Assembly (NCBI RefSeq): GCF_004404055.1
Contig: NZ_SOHK01000005.1
Location: 248,001-312,000, forward strand
Length of the DNA: 64,000 nucleotides
From: Cryobacterium ruanii
GTDB taxonomy: Bacteria; Actinomycetota; Actinomycetes; Actinomycetales; Microbacteriaceae
Reading direction: 5' to 3'
The notes under the pieces were generated by a model. That model searched no databases. It had not been told where the DNA came from and worked only from the letters and a program-made list of their open reading frames with translations. This document shows positions 36,131 to 44,094 of the stretch, one piece after another. Numbering within the stretch: position 1 is the first letter of the stretch; every line of letters begins with the position of its first letter. The translations under genes were made by a program, and so were the position numbers.

Positions 36131-37174
36131 GTGCACCAACGTGGTATCGGACTTCTTCCCGGAGTGTCGTATGTGATGCCCGTGCTCAATGAGGCGACGC
36201 ACGTACGAGCCGCCGTCGAGAGCCTGCTGGCTCAGGACTACGAGGGAGCCTTCGAGGTCACCCTCGCGCTCGGACCGAGCATCGACGGCACGACCGAACT
36301 GGTCGAAGAAATGGCCGCCGTCGACACACGCATCCGCGTGGTGCCCAATGACGTCGGCTCGACCCCGGCCGGCCTGAACATTGCCATTCGCGCCTCGCAG
36401 TATGCGGTGGTCATTCGCGTGGACGCCCACTCGGTGTTACCCCCCGACTATGCGCGCATCGCGGTCGAGACGCTCGAGCGCACCGGCGCCGACAACGTCG
36501 GTGGCATCATGGATGCCCGCGGCATCAGCGCGTTCGAGCGGGCTGTCGCCCGCGCCTACGGCACCCGCATCGGGCTTGGCGGCACGCCGCACCATGTCGG
36601 TGGCGCGGAAGGTGCCGCCGAAACCGTGTACCTCGGCTGTTTTCGCACCGAGGGCATCCTGGGCGTCGGACTGTTCGACGAGGGCGTCAAACGCGGCCAG
36701 GACTGGGATTTGAACCGTCGCCTCCGCGAAGCCGGCGGACTGGTCTGGTTCACCCCCCAGCTACGCGTGCTCTATCGCCCAAGATCGACCCTGGCCCAAT
36801 TGGCGCGGCAGATGCTCTCGACCGGGCTCTGGCGCGGTGAGCTGGCGCGGCGCTATCCGGCGGCCAACGGCATCCGCTACTTTGTGCCGCCTGCCATGGT
36901 GCTCGGTGTCGCTGTGGGGCTGATCCTCGGGATCGGCGGGCTCGTGCAGGCCGCGCTCGGTGCTGCGCCGTGGCTGATGCTCGGCCTGGTCGTTCCCGCG
37001 GGGTACCTGCTCATCGTCGCGGCCGCCACCATCGCGGTGGCCCGGCCGGATGGATTTCGTGCGTCCCTGCACTTTCTCGTAGTCTTGCCCTGCATTCACT
37101 TCTGCTGGGGAATCGGGTTCGTACTCGGCTATCTCAAGCTCACTAGTAACATCACGGCACACACGGGAAGGTGA
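36131..37174 (+). CDS. Glycosyltransferase family 2 with C-terminal membrane helices (ExoA-like)
   Basis: The protein has about 347 residues. The GT2 core begins VSYVMPVLNEATHVRAAVESLLAQDY, with IRVDAHSVLP as the nucleotide-sugar DxD-like site and KRGQDWDLNRRLREAGG as the catalytic-loop region. Three hydrophobic helices at the C-terminus anchor it. GTG 36131 is the best start, with GGAAGG 12 bp upstream, but the start is uncertain. It opens a four-gene surface-polymer run reaching 40180. Confidence 0.82.
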   Translation: MHQRGIGLLPGVSYVMPVLNEATHVRAAVESLLAQDYEGAFEVTLALGPSIDGTTELVEEMAAVDTRIRVVPNDVGSTPAGLNIAIRASQYAVVIRVDAHSVLPPDYARIAVETLERTGADNVGGIMDARGISAFERAVARAYGTRIGLGGTPHHVGGAEGAAETVYLGCFRTEGILGVGLFDEGVKRGQDWDLNRRLREAGGLVWFTPQLRVLYRPRSTLAQLARQMLSTGLWRGELARRYPAANGIRYFVPPAMVLGVAVGLILGIGGLVQAALGAAPWLMLGLVVPAGYLLIVAAATIAVARPDGFRASLHFLVVLPCIHFCWGIGFVLGYLKLTSNITAHTGR

Positions 37175-37178
37175 GCAG

Positions 37179-38003
37179 ATGACCAGTTCGCCCCATATCT
37201 CGCCCAACAGGCCGGCCCGACCGGAGTCCATCGCCCAGCTGCGGGCAGTGGCGCAGCCCCCCGAGGTGCGTCTCCGCGCCAATGCCGAGCATTGGACGGC
37301 GAGCCTGTACTTGCGCGATCTGTCGCCGTACCTCACCTGGCTGCTGCTGAGGACCCGCATCTCGGCCAACGGCGTGACCGCTCTCATGATCCTGGCCGGC
37401 TGGTCGACCGCCGCCGCCCTGCTGATCCCTGGGATCTGGGGCGCCCTGCTCGCTCTCGCCCTCAGTCAGGTGCAGATGCTCGTCGACTGCTGTGACGGGG
37501 AGGTGGCGCGGTGGCGCGGCACGTCCTCGCCCGCCGGGGTGTTCCTCGACAAGGTCGGGCACTATTCCACCGAGTCGCTCATTCCCATCGCCCTGGGCAT
37601 TCGGGCGGCGGCCTACCCGTTCGAGTCGCCTGAGGATTTTTTGTGGACCAGCCTGGCGCTGCTGCTCGCCCTTATCATCGTGCTGAATAAGGCGCTCAAC
37701 GACATGGTGCACGTCGCGCGGGCCAACGCTGGCCTGACGAAGCTCGCCGACACCCACGGCGAGAAGACACCGACCTCGAGCGTGATCGCCCGGGTGCGTC
37801 GGCTCGCCCGGTTCGTGCCCTTCCACCGGCTGTACCACTCGGTGGAACTGACCATGGTCATTTTCGCCGCGGCCGTCGTCGGGCTGGTCTTCGGACAGCC
37901 GGTCGTGGACCGGGCCGTGCTGGTCATTCTGGTACCGCTCGCGTTCCTGTCGCTCATCGGCCACTTCGTGGCCATCATGGCGTCCAAGCGTGTCCGTTCC
38001 TAG
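37179..38003 (+). CDS. CDP-alcohol phosphatidyltransferase-family membrane protein
   Basis: The 274-residue membrane protein carries the family motif at residues 103-128: D103-C-C-D106-G107, A110-R111, G120, D124. The last position, normally Asp and proposed as the catalytic base, is His128 (FLDKVGHY). Several membrane helices surround it. Members move a phospho-alcohol from CDP to an acceptor, for example in phosphatidylinositol phosphate synthesis. It starts 4 bp after the GT2 gene and overlaps the next, suggesting a role in a surface phosphoglycan. Confidence 0.83.
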   Translation: MTSSPHISPNRPARPESIAQLRAVAQPPEVRLRANAEHWTASLYLRDLSPYLTWLLLRTRISANGVTALMILAGWSTAAALLIPGIWGALLALALSQVQMLVDCCDGEVARWRGTSSPAGVFLDKVGHYSTESLIPIALGIRAAAYPFESPEDFLWTSLALLLALIIVLNKALNDMVHVARANAGLTKLADTHGEKTPTSSVIARVRRLARFVPFHRLYHSVELTMVIFAAAVVGLVFGQPVVDRAVLVILVPLAFLSLIGHFVAIMASKRVRS

Positions 38004-38883
38004 GGCAGAAGCCGGCACTCCAACGGTTGGCGTCGTGGTGCTCACCCAGGGCACCCGGCCGGAAGATCTCGATCGGGGCATCCGCTCGGTGCTGGCCCAG
38101 AAGGACGTGACGCTCGACGTGATCTGCGTCGGCAACGGCTGGCAGCCGACCGGCCTGCCCACCGGTGTGCAGCCGCTCGCGCTGCCGACCAACCTGGGCA
38201 TTCCGGCCGGCCGCAACCGCGGGGTGTCGCTCGTCAGCGGAGAATACCTGTTCTTCCTCGACGACGACGCGAGCATTCCTGACCCGTACTTTCTCCGCGA
38301 TGCCATTGCACACCTGCGCGCCGACCCGAGCATTGGGCTGCTCCAGCCGCGGGTCGAGGACCCGACCGGGGTTGAATCTCCCCGGCGGTGGATTCCTCGC
38401 ATCCGTAAGGGTGAGGCGACCGCGCCCGGACCGGTGTTCTCGGTCTGGGAGGGTGCAGTGTTGCTCCGGCGCGACGTTTTCGATGCGACCGGCGGATGGG
38501 CCGAACCGTTCTTCTACGCCCACGAAGGCATCGAACTGGCCTGGCGGGTCTGGGACCAGGGCCGGGTCGCGTGGTATGCCGGCGATCTCGTCGCCAACCA
38601 TCCGGTGATCTCGCCCACCCGGCACGCCGACTATTATCGGCTGAACGCTCGCAACCGGGTCTGGTTGGCCCGGCGCAACCTGCCAGCCCTGTTCGTGCCG
38701 CTGTACGTGGGCTCCTGGACAGCGATCCAGGTATTGCGCTGGACCCTGAATGACCGGCAGGCCCTGCGCGCTTGGTTCGGCGGCTGGCGCGAAGGTTGGC
38801 GCAGCGACCCGGGGCCGCGGCATCCGCTGCGAGCGCGCACGGTCTGGCGCATGACCCGCGCGGGGCGTCCGCCGATCATCTGA
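37990..38883 (+). CDS. Glycosyltransferase family 2
   Basis: The 297-residue protein starts at GTG 37990, overlapping the previous gene by 14 bp. It has VGVVVLTQGTRPEDLDRGI, NLGIPAGRNRGV, the metal-binding FFLDDDASIPD and the acceptor-loop EPFFYAHEGIELAWR. This looks like a rhamnosyl/galactosyl-type GT2 without membrane helices. It is likely to build the repeat unit or linkage of a surface polymer together with its neighbours. Confidence 0.88.
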   Translation: MSVPRAEAGTPTVGVVVLTQGTRPEDLDRGIRSVLAQKDVTLDVICVGNGWQPTGLPTGVQPLALPTNLGIPAGRNRGVSLVSGEYLFFLDDDASIPDPYFLRDAIAHLRADPSIGLLQPRVEDPTGVESPRRWIPRIRKGEATAPGPVFSVWEGAVLLRRDVFDATGGWAEPFFYAHEGIELAWRVWDQGRVAWYAGDLVANHPVISPTRHADYYRLNARNRVWLARRNLPALFVPLYVGSWTAIQVLRWTLNDRQALRAWFGGWREGWRSDPGPRHPLRARTVWRMTRAGRPPII

Positions 38884-38902
38884 CGAAAGGTAGTCTTATT
38901 CG

Positions 38903-40180
38903 GTGGTAATTCGGAAAGACGTCAAACGTGCAGTCAAACTGATCAGAGATGTCGTGGCTTCCCGCAAAGCCCAACACGCGCTGCGTGGTCCGCTGAATTC
39001 GCGGGAACTGCGCACGGACAACCACTTCAAAATCGCCGTCTATTTTGCCGACGGACCGGTCAACATGTACCAGATGCGTCAGTGGTACCAGCCGCTCGCC
39101 ACACTCGCCAAGACCTGGCCGGTACTGGTGCTCAGCCGTACCGGCGGTGGAACCCTCAAACTCATGGACGAGTCGCCGATCCCGGTCGCCTACGCGCGCA
39201 CTGTACCCCAGTTGGAGCAGATCGTCGCCGAGCAGGACATCCGCATCGTGTTCTACGTCAACCAGAACCCGCGCAATTTCCAGATGATGCGTTATGGGCG
39301 CTGCTGGCACGTTTTCATCAACCACGGTGAGAGCGACAAGATGTACATGATCACCAACCAGTTCAAGGCCTACGACTACTCGTTCGTCGCCGGGGACGCC
39401 GCACTGGCCCGACTTGGTCGGGTGCTCTGGGACTATGACTTCGACAAGCGTGCCATAAAGATCGGGCGCCCCCAAGCCGACTATTTCAGCGGTGAATTGC
39501 CCTACCTGCCCGATGAACGCCAGGTCGTGCTCTACGCGCCCACCTGGGAGGGAGACCGCGCCGCCGCCGCCTACGGGTCCGTCGCAACCCACGGCGTCGC
39601 GCTCGTCACGGCCCTACTCGCCACCGGCACCCATCGTGTCATCTACCGGCCGCACCCGCGCAGCGGCGTCGTCGACCATCTTTACGGTGCCGCCAATAAG
39701 GCCATCATCGCTGCCATCACGGCGGCGAACGCCCGCGATGTGCGCGCGCAGCATGTCTACGACTCCGGCCCCGACCTCGGCTGGCAACTCGCCGCAGCGG
39801 ATGTCGCCATCGTCGACATCTCCGCCATGGTCTACGACCGACTCGCCACCGGAAAACCGCTCATCGTCACCCGACCGGTGAACCCGACGGCCGTGATCGA
39901 CACGAGCGGTTACCTCTCCGACTGCGAGTGGCTGCCGGCCGACCAGGCTTACGATATCGCGGCGAACGTCGAACGACTCATCCACGATGGCGCCGCGGTC
40001 GAACGACTGCAGGGCTGGGTCCAGCGCTACTTCGGCGACACAACCCCCGGTGTCGCGACGGAACGCCTGCACGCGGCCGTGCAACATCTGATGGACGAGT
40101 GGGACAGGTTCGCGGCCGTGCACGCCACGGACATTCCGGTTGTGCCCGATCCCGCGACGCTTCCGCCGACCCCGCTATAG
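38903..40180 (+). CDS. CDP-glycerol:glycerophosphate glycerophosphotransferase-like protein
   Basis: The protein has 425 residues. The C-terminal half has the GT-B style features of TagB/TagF proteins: INHGESDK, VLYAPTWEGD, VIYRPHPRSG and VAIVDISAMVYDRLATGKPLIV. Such enzymes add glycerol- or ribitol-phosphate units in teichoic-acid synthesis. The GTG start is 19 bp after the GT2 gene with GAAAGG upstream. Its 3' end overlaps the convergent EcsC-like gene by 6 bp. The polymer made is unknown. Confidence 0.85.
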   Translation: MVIRKDVKRAVKLIRDVVASRKAQHALRGPLNSRELRTDNHFKIAVYFADGPVNMYQMRQWYQPLATLAKTWPVLVLSRTGGGTLKLMDESPIPVAYARTVPQLEQIVAEQDIRIVFYVNQNPRNFQMMRYGRCWHVFINHGESDKMYMITNQFKAYDYSFVAGDAALARLGRVLWDYDFDKRAIKIGRPQADYFSGELPYLPDERQVVLYAPTWEGDRAAAAYGSVATHGVALVTALLATGTHRVIYRPHPRSGVVDHLYGAANKAIIAAITAANARDVRAQHVYDSGPDLGWQLAAADVAIVDISAMVYDRLATGKPLIVTRPVNPTAVIDTSGYLSDCEWLPADQAYDIAANVERLIHDGAAVERLQGWVQRYFGDTTPGVATERLHAAVQHLMDEWDRFAAVHATDIPVVPDPATLPPTPL

Positions 40181-41011
40181 CGCCTGGTCGGGCATGGGCG
40201 GGGGAATGGCCCGGAGGAACCTACCCCGGCGCTTTTCCCGCACGGGTTTTTCGCGAACGGTGATCTCTCGCACGCGCGGTTGCAGATCCGGCTGGAACCC
40301 GGTGGGCGCCGGGCCGAAGGCGAGGCGTGACGCCTGCATGACCTTGTTGCCCAGAATGTGGTTTCCCGCCCCGCCGATCACCGCTCCGATGCCGAACGGC
40401 AGGGCTTTGCCGAGCAGGCTGGCGCTGCCGCGTGTCGCGAACTGGCGCAGAAAAGCACTCTTGAGTCGGTCCGTGAGCGGGCCGAGAATCGCCCGGGGGA
40501 GGCTGTTGGTAATCAGCTCGCCCCAGTAGGCGGTGCGGACTGTTCCCGAGCCGGTGACCTGGCCGGCGAGCTGCCGAACCAGGTCGCTTCCCTCACGGCC
40601 CAGCATCATGGTCATGACGAGGGCGCGGGCGCGATCCGGGTCCTCAACGGCGATCCCGTGCACCTCACTCACCGATTGGGTGAACAGGGCCGTCGTTTCC
40701 AGAAAACCAGCGGTCTCCACGCCCGACAGCGCGAGCGTGATTCCGGTTCCGACGCCGGGGATGACCGCGGTGGCGCCGACGGCGGCGCCACCGGTGGTGA
40801 CCGCGACGAGGTAGCGCTTTTCCAGGATGCGCACGATCTGTTCGGGGGAGGCATAGGGATTGCGCCGCCGGATGCTGCGAATGTGCGCGAGCACGACCGG
40901 GCGGTGAATGGCCAGAATCCGATCGAAGCCCTTGACGAACCCCGTCGGTAATGTGCCCCCCTGCGGGGTGCCGCCGGTGGACGACAGCATCGGTGGGTTC
41001 TTTCTCGCCAT
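40175..41011 (-). CDS. EcsC-like hypothetical protein
   Basis: The 278-residue protein has a helical core with small-residue-rich segments (VAVTTGGAAVGATAVIPGVGTGITLALS and ALPFGIGAVIGGAGNHILGN). The stretch LETTALFTQSVSEVHGIAVEDPDRARALVMTMMLG resembles EcsC-family proteins. The C-terminal tail is very basic. It sits inside the surface-polymer cluster on the opposite strand to the preceding genes. The function is unknown and the family assignment is moderate. Confidence 0.6.
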   Translation of the reverse strand: MARKNPPMLSSTGGTPQGGTLPTGFVKGFDRILAIHRPVVLAHIRSIRRRNPYASPEQIVRILEKRYLVAVTTGGAAVGATAVIPGVGTGITLALSGVETAGFLETTALFTQSVSEVHGIAVEDPDRARALVMTMMLGREGSDLVRQLAGQVTGSGTVRTAYWGELITNSLPRAILGPLTDRLKSAFLRQFATRGSASLLGKALPFGIGAVIGGAGNHILGNKVMQASRLAFGPAPTGFQPDLQPRVREITVREKPVREKRRGRFLRAIPPPMPDQAL

Positions 41012-41103
41012 TGCTCGCCTTCCTCGCGCCCGTCTACAAATACTACCTTTCGCGAAATGTCCACCCGCTAGTCAAGACTGACCCGTGCCGCTACAACTGA
41101 GGA

Positions 41104-41406
41104 ATGCTTGCGCCTAAGTCAGAAGCGTCCCGACTGCTCGGCCTCCGCCTGCGGGAGCGCCGCCTGGCACTCGCGCTCAATCAAGAGGACGTCGCGTTGC
41201 GCGCCGGGCTCAACGTGTCCAATTACGCTCGCATCGACCGGGGCTGCGGCAACCCGACGATGTATACGCTCATTCGAGTTGCGGCCGTGCTGCAACTGGA
41301 ATTCAGCGAGCTCGTCGCCGGTCTGGCGGTCGAGCAGCTTCCACCCACCCGCGACGCCTACCTCGCGATCGAATTTCGACGACCTCAAGACGATCCGGCT
41401 GCCTGA
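41104..41406 (+). CDS. Small XRE-type HTH protein
   Basis: The 100-residue protein consists mainly of a Cro/CI-type helix-turn-helix (LGLRLRERRLALALNQEDVALRAGLNVSNYARIDRG, then NPTMYTLIRVAAVLQLEFSELVAG). It has no extra sensor domain. It is divergent from the EcsC-like gene and stops 6 bp before the convergent exporter ATPase gene. It may regulate its neighbour or the exporter; no direct evidence is visible. Confidence 0.85.
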   Translation: MLAPKSEASRLLGLRLRERRLALALNQEDVALRAGLNVSNYARIDRGCGNPTMYTLIRVAAVLQLEFSELVAGLAVEQLPPTRDAYLAIEFRRPQDDPAA

Positions 41407-41412
41407 CGTCGG

Positions 41413-42204
41413 CTAGGTTCCGGCCGCCGGTTTCACGCCGTAGTCGGCGTTGTACCGGGCGAGCACGTCGGTGATCGGCCCGTCGAGGACCAGGTCGCCC
41501 TTGTCGAGATACAGACCCCGGTTGCAGAAGCGGCGCAGGTCCCGCTCGTTGTGGGAGACGATGAACAGCGTGCGACCGCCGGCCAGGAGTTCCTCGATGC
41601 GGCGATAGCATTTCTCCCGAAAAGCCTTGTCACCCACGGCCAGCACCTCGTCGACCAGCAGGATCGGTTCTTCCAGCCGGGAGATCACGGCGAAGGCGAT
41701 CCGCACCTTCATCCCGCTGGACAAATGCTTGTACGGAGTGTCGATGAAATCGGCGATCTCAGCGAACTCGATGATCTCGTCAAAGCGTGCGGTGATCTGC
41801 TTGCGCGTCATGCCGTGCAGACCCGCTGTCAGATAGACGTTGTCGCGCACGCTCAGGTCGTCGACGAACCCGCCCGTGATCTCGATCAGCGGCGCGACCC
41901 CCTCAGCGACGTGCACCGATCCCTCGTCGGGTAGCACGACACCGGTGACGAGCTTGAGCAGGGTGGACTTACCCTGGCCGTTGCGTCCCACGACACCGAT
42001 GGCCTCGCCCGGTTGCACGGTGAAGGTCACGTGTTGCAGTGCCCAGAACTCGCCTGGGCGGCTGCGCCTCGTGCTCGCACCAAACAGGTCCTTGAAGTTG
42101 CGACGCCCACGCCGGTTCCTGCGAAAACGGATGCCGACATCCCGCAGCGAGATCACCGGTGCCGGGGGCGCAGGTGTCACCGGGGTAGCTTTCACCGAGG
42201 CCAT
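41413..42204 (-). CDS. Polysaccharide/teichoic-acid ABC exporter ATPase (Wzt/TagH-like)
   Basis: The 263-residue protein has Walker A GRNGQGKST, the unusual signature LSSGMKVRIAFAV, Walker B PILLVDEVLAVGD and the switch IVSHNERD, all marks of the Wzt/TagH subfamily. There is no C-terminal carbohydrate-binding domain, so export is probably not coupled to chain-end recognition. The start overlaps the permease stop (ATGA). Together they would export a polymer made by the cluster at 36131-40180. Confidence 0.92.
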   Translation of the reverse strand: MASVKATPVTPAPPAPVISLRDVGIRFRRNRRGRRNFKDLFGASTRRSRPGEFWALQHVTFTVQPGEAIGVVGRNGQGKSTLLKLVTGVVLPDEGSVHVAEGVAPLIEITGGFVDDLSVRDNVYLTAGLHGMTRKQITARFDEIIEFAEIADFIDTPYKHLSSGMKVRIAFAVISRLEEPILLVDEVLAVGDKAFREKCYRRIEELLAGGRTLFIVSHNERDLRRFCNRGLYLDKGDLVLDGPITDVLARYNADYGVKPAAGT

Positions 42205-43004
42205 CAGATCTCCTTCAAAACGGCACGCTCGGTGCGGCGAAAGACCAGCAGTCCGAACCCGAGGAAGGTGAGGGACATGACCGCGCTGATGATGACGGCA
42301 AACCAGTCGAGTTGCTCGGGAAAGAAGGCCGCCCGGTAGAGACTGAAAATGCCGCTCAGCGGATTGAAAGCCGCCCAGAAGTGAAGTTCGGGCGGCAGGT
42401 CGGCGGTGCCGTAGATGATGGGAGAGGCATAGAACAGAAAACGAAGGATCAGTTTCACGGCCCGCTCCAGGTCTCGGAAGAACACCACGAGCGGGGCGAC
42501 GAGCAGTCCGACGCCTGCTGTAAGCATGGTCTGGATCACAATGGCGAGGGGAAAGAACAACGCGTCGATGTGGAGTTCGGCGCCGTACATAATCGCAAAC
42601 AACACCAGCACCGGGATGGATGCAAGAAACTCGATGCCCTTGGACAACACCAGGCGGTTCACCCAGATCGTGCGGGGTATCCGCGTCGAACGGATGAGCT
42701 TGGCCTCGCGCAGAAAAGCCCGGGTGCAGTCGGAGACTGCGCCGTTAAACCACATCCACGGCAGCAGGGCCGCGAGAAGGAACACGATGTAGGGGGCATT
42801 GCCGACGCTGCGGTCGAAGACCTGGGTGAAAACGAACCAGTAGATTCCGGCCATGACGAGCGGGTCGAGAATAGACCAGAAATAGCCGAGCACCGAGGTG
42901 GAGTAGCGCACCCGCAGGTCACGCTGCGTCAGCAACCACAAGGAATGCCGATACCGGGCGATCGGCGTGCGCTGTTCGGGGCGCACCTGGGCGTAACTAA
43001 TCAC
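42204..43004 (-). CDS. Polysaccharide/teichoic-acid ABC exporter permease (Wzm/TagG-like)
   Basis: The protein has about 266 residues and six membrane helices. It includes RDLRVRYSTSVLGYFWSILDPL, the conserved coupling segment of ABC-2 exporters, and YASPIIYGTADLPPELHFWAAFNPLSGIFSLYR near the end. GTG 43004 (VISYAQVRP) is preferred over TTG 43043, though neither has a strong ribosome site. It pairs with the ATPase at 41413. Confidence 0.88.
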   Translation of the reverse strand: MISYAQVRPEQRTPIARYRHSLWLLTQRDLRVRYSTSVLGYFWSILDPLVMAGIYWFVFTQVFDRSVGNAPYIVFLLAALLPWMWFNGAVSDCTRAFLREAKLIRSTRIPRTIWVNRLVLSKGIEFLASIPVLVLFAIMYGAELHIDALFFPLAIVIQTMLTAGVGLLVAPLVVFFRDLERAVKLILRFLFYASPIIYGTADLPPELHFWAAFNPLSGIFSLYRAAFFPEQLDWFAVIISAVMSLTFLGFGLLVFRRTERAVLKEI

Positions 43005-43056
43005 GCCGTCTATCGTATGGGAGCGCGGCAACGTTCCGCGCAAGCGAGGCAGATGA

Positions 43057-43088
43057 CAAACCCCCCACGCCGTGGCGAAGGGGGTTTG
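43057..43088. terminator. Terminator after the nucleotidyltransferase gene
   Basis: CAAACCCCC at 43057-43065 pairs with GGGGGTTTG at 43080-43088, and an inner CCACG/CGTGG extends the stem. On the minus strand it lies 24 bp after the nucleotidyltransferase stop and ends in GTTTG. It separates this gene from the exporter genes. Confidence 0.8.
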
Positions 43089-43111
43089 GATCGGTCAGGT
43101 TCGTATATCGG

Positions 43112-43834
43112 TCAGACGAACAGGTTGGCGCGCTCGAGGTCTTCGGCGAAGTCCACCTCGACGGCGTAAAAGTCGGAGATATTGACCGGCTCCACCAGCA
43201 TGCGGTTCTGTGCGATGGCGAGCTCGATGCCGCGTTCGAAGTAGTCCTGGTCGGCCACCTTGCTCAGCTGGCGCATGAGCGTCGCTTTGTCGGCGCTCGA
43301 CACGTAGTTGATGCCGACTGCTTCGCCGAGGCCGCCCTTGACCGTCTTCGAGAGTTCCTTGATGTAGCCCTCGGCACTCGTCGTGTACTTGACCTCTTCA
43401 TCGGACACCTTGTCGGTGTTCACGGTGACGAAGGACTGGTCGCGCGCCATCATTGCCGCAGCGCGGTCGAGGATGGCCGGGTCGAAGACCACGTCGCCGT
43501 TCATCCAGAGCACACCCCCGGGCCTCGAAGCCTGCAGAGCACGCAGCAGGCTCTTCGAAGTGTTGGTCTGGTCGTACTCTTCGTTGTAGACGAAGGATGC
43601 CTGGGGGAACGCTTCGATGATGTGCTCGAGCTTGTATCCGACGACAATCGTGACCTTGGCAGCTTTGCCGAAGGCGTGCGCGATGTTGTCGAACTGCTGC
43701 TGCATGATCGTGCGGCCGTCGCTCAATTCGGTGAGCGGCTTCGGTAGCGATCGTCCGAGACGGCTGCCCATACCAGCGGCCAGGATGACCACTTGCGTTT
43801 TGACTGCTCGTGTTTTGGCTGCATGCGTCGTCAC
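43112..43834 (-). CDS. Sugar-phosphate/phosphocholine-type nucleotidyltransferase
   Basis: The 240-residue protein has the nucleotidyltransferase P-loop VVILAAGMGSRLG...LPKPLTEL, VVGYKLEHI, the metal-binding MNGDVVFD and DFAEDLERAN at the C-terminus. GTG 43834 has a perfect GAGGAG 6 bp upstream; a longer frame to 43930 lacks one. The type is close to LicC-like phosphocholine cytidylyltransferases and inositol-1-phosphate cytidylyltransferase domains, so it may make a CDP-activated alcohol for the cluster's phosphotransferases. Confidence 0.85.
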   Translation of the reverse strand: MTTHAAKTRAVKTQVVILAAGMGSRLGRSLPKPLTELSDGRTIMQQQFDNIAHAFGKAAKVTIVVGYKLEHIIEAFPQASFVYNEEYDQTNTSKSLLRALQASRPGGVLWMNGDVVFDPAILDRAAAMMARDQSFVTVNTDKVSDEEVKYTTSAEGYIKELSKTVKGGLGEAVGINYVSSADKATLMRQLSKVADQDYFERGIELAIAQNRMLVEPVNISDFYAVEVDFAEDLERANLFV

Positions 43835-44094
43835 GATAATCTCCTCAAGAATGGTTGGGGCTAGCCCTGAAAACCCCATCAGTACTGAAGAGTTTGCCGA
43901 GGATTCACCCACATGTTCACGTAAAGACACACCGTTATGTCATTCTCACCATAACCTGTTGGGCAGTTCCGAGGGAAGAATCGGTTTAGCACGTGTCCAT
44001 TTCGTGACCCGGCACAGAGTGTACTCACAGGTGGAAGTCGGTGCTCCGAGCTCGTCCGCGCCCCTCGGGCAGCGGTCCTTGATAGGTTAGCGGA
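43835..44094. promoter_or_regulatory. Divergent promoter region
   Basis: This 260-bp gap between the minus-strand nucleotidyltransferase and the plus-strand ABC ATPase holds no supported gene. It must contain both promoters. No clear -35/-10 pair or operator was recognised. Confidence 0.35.
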
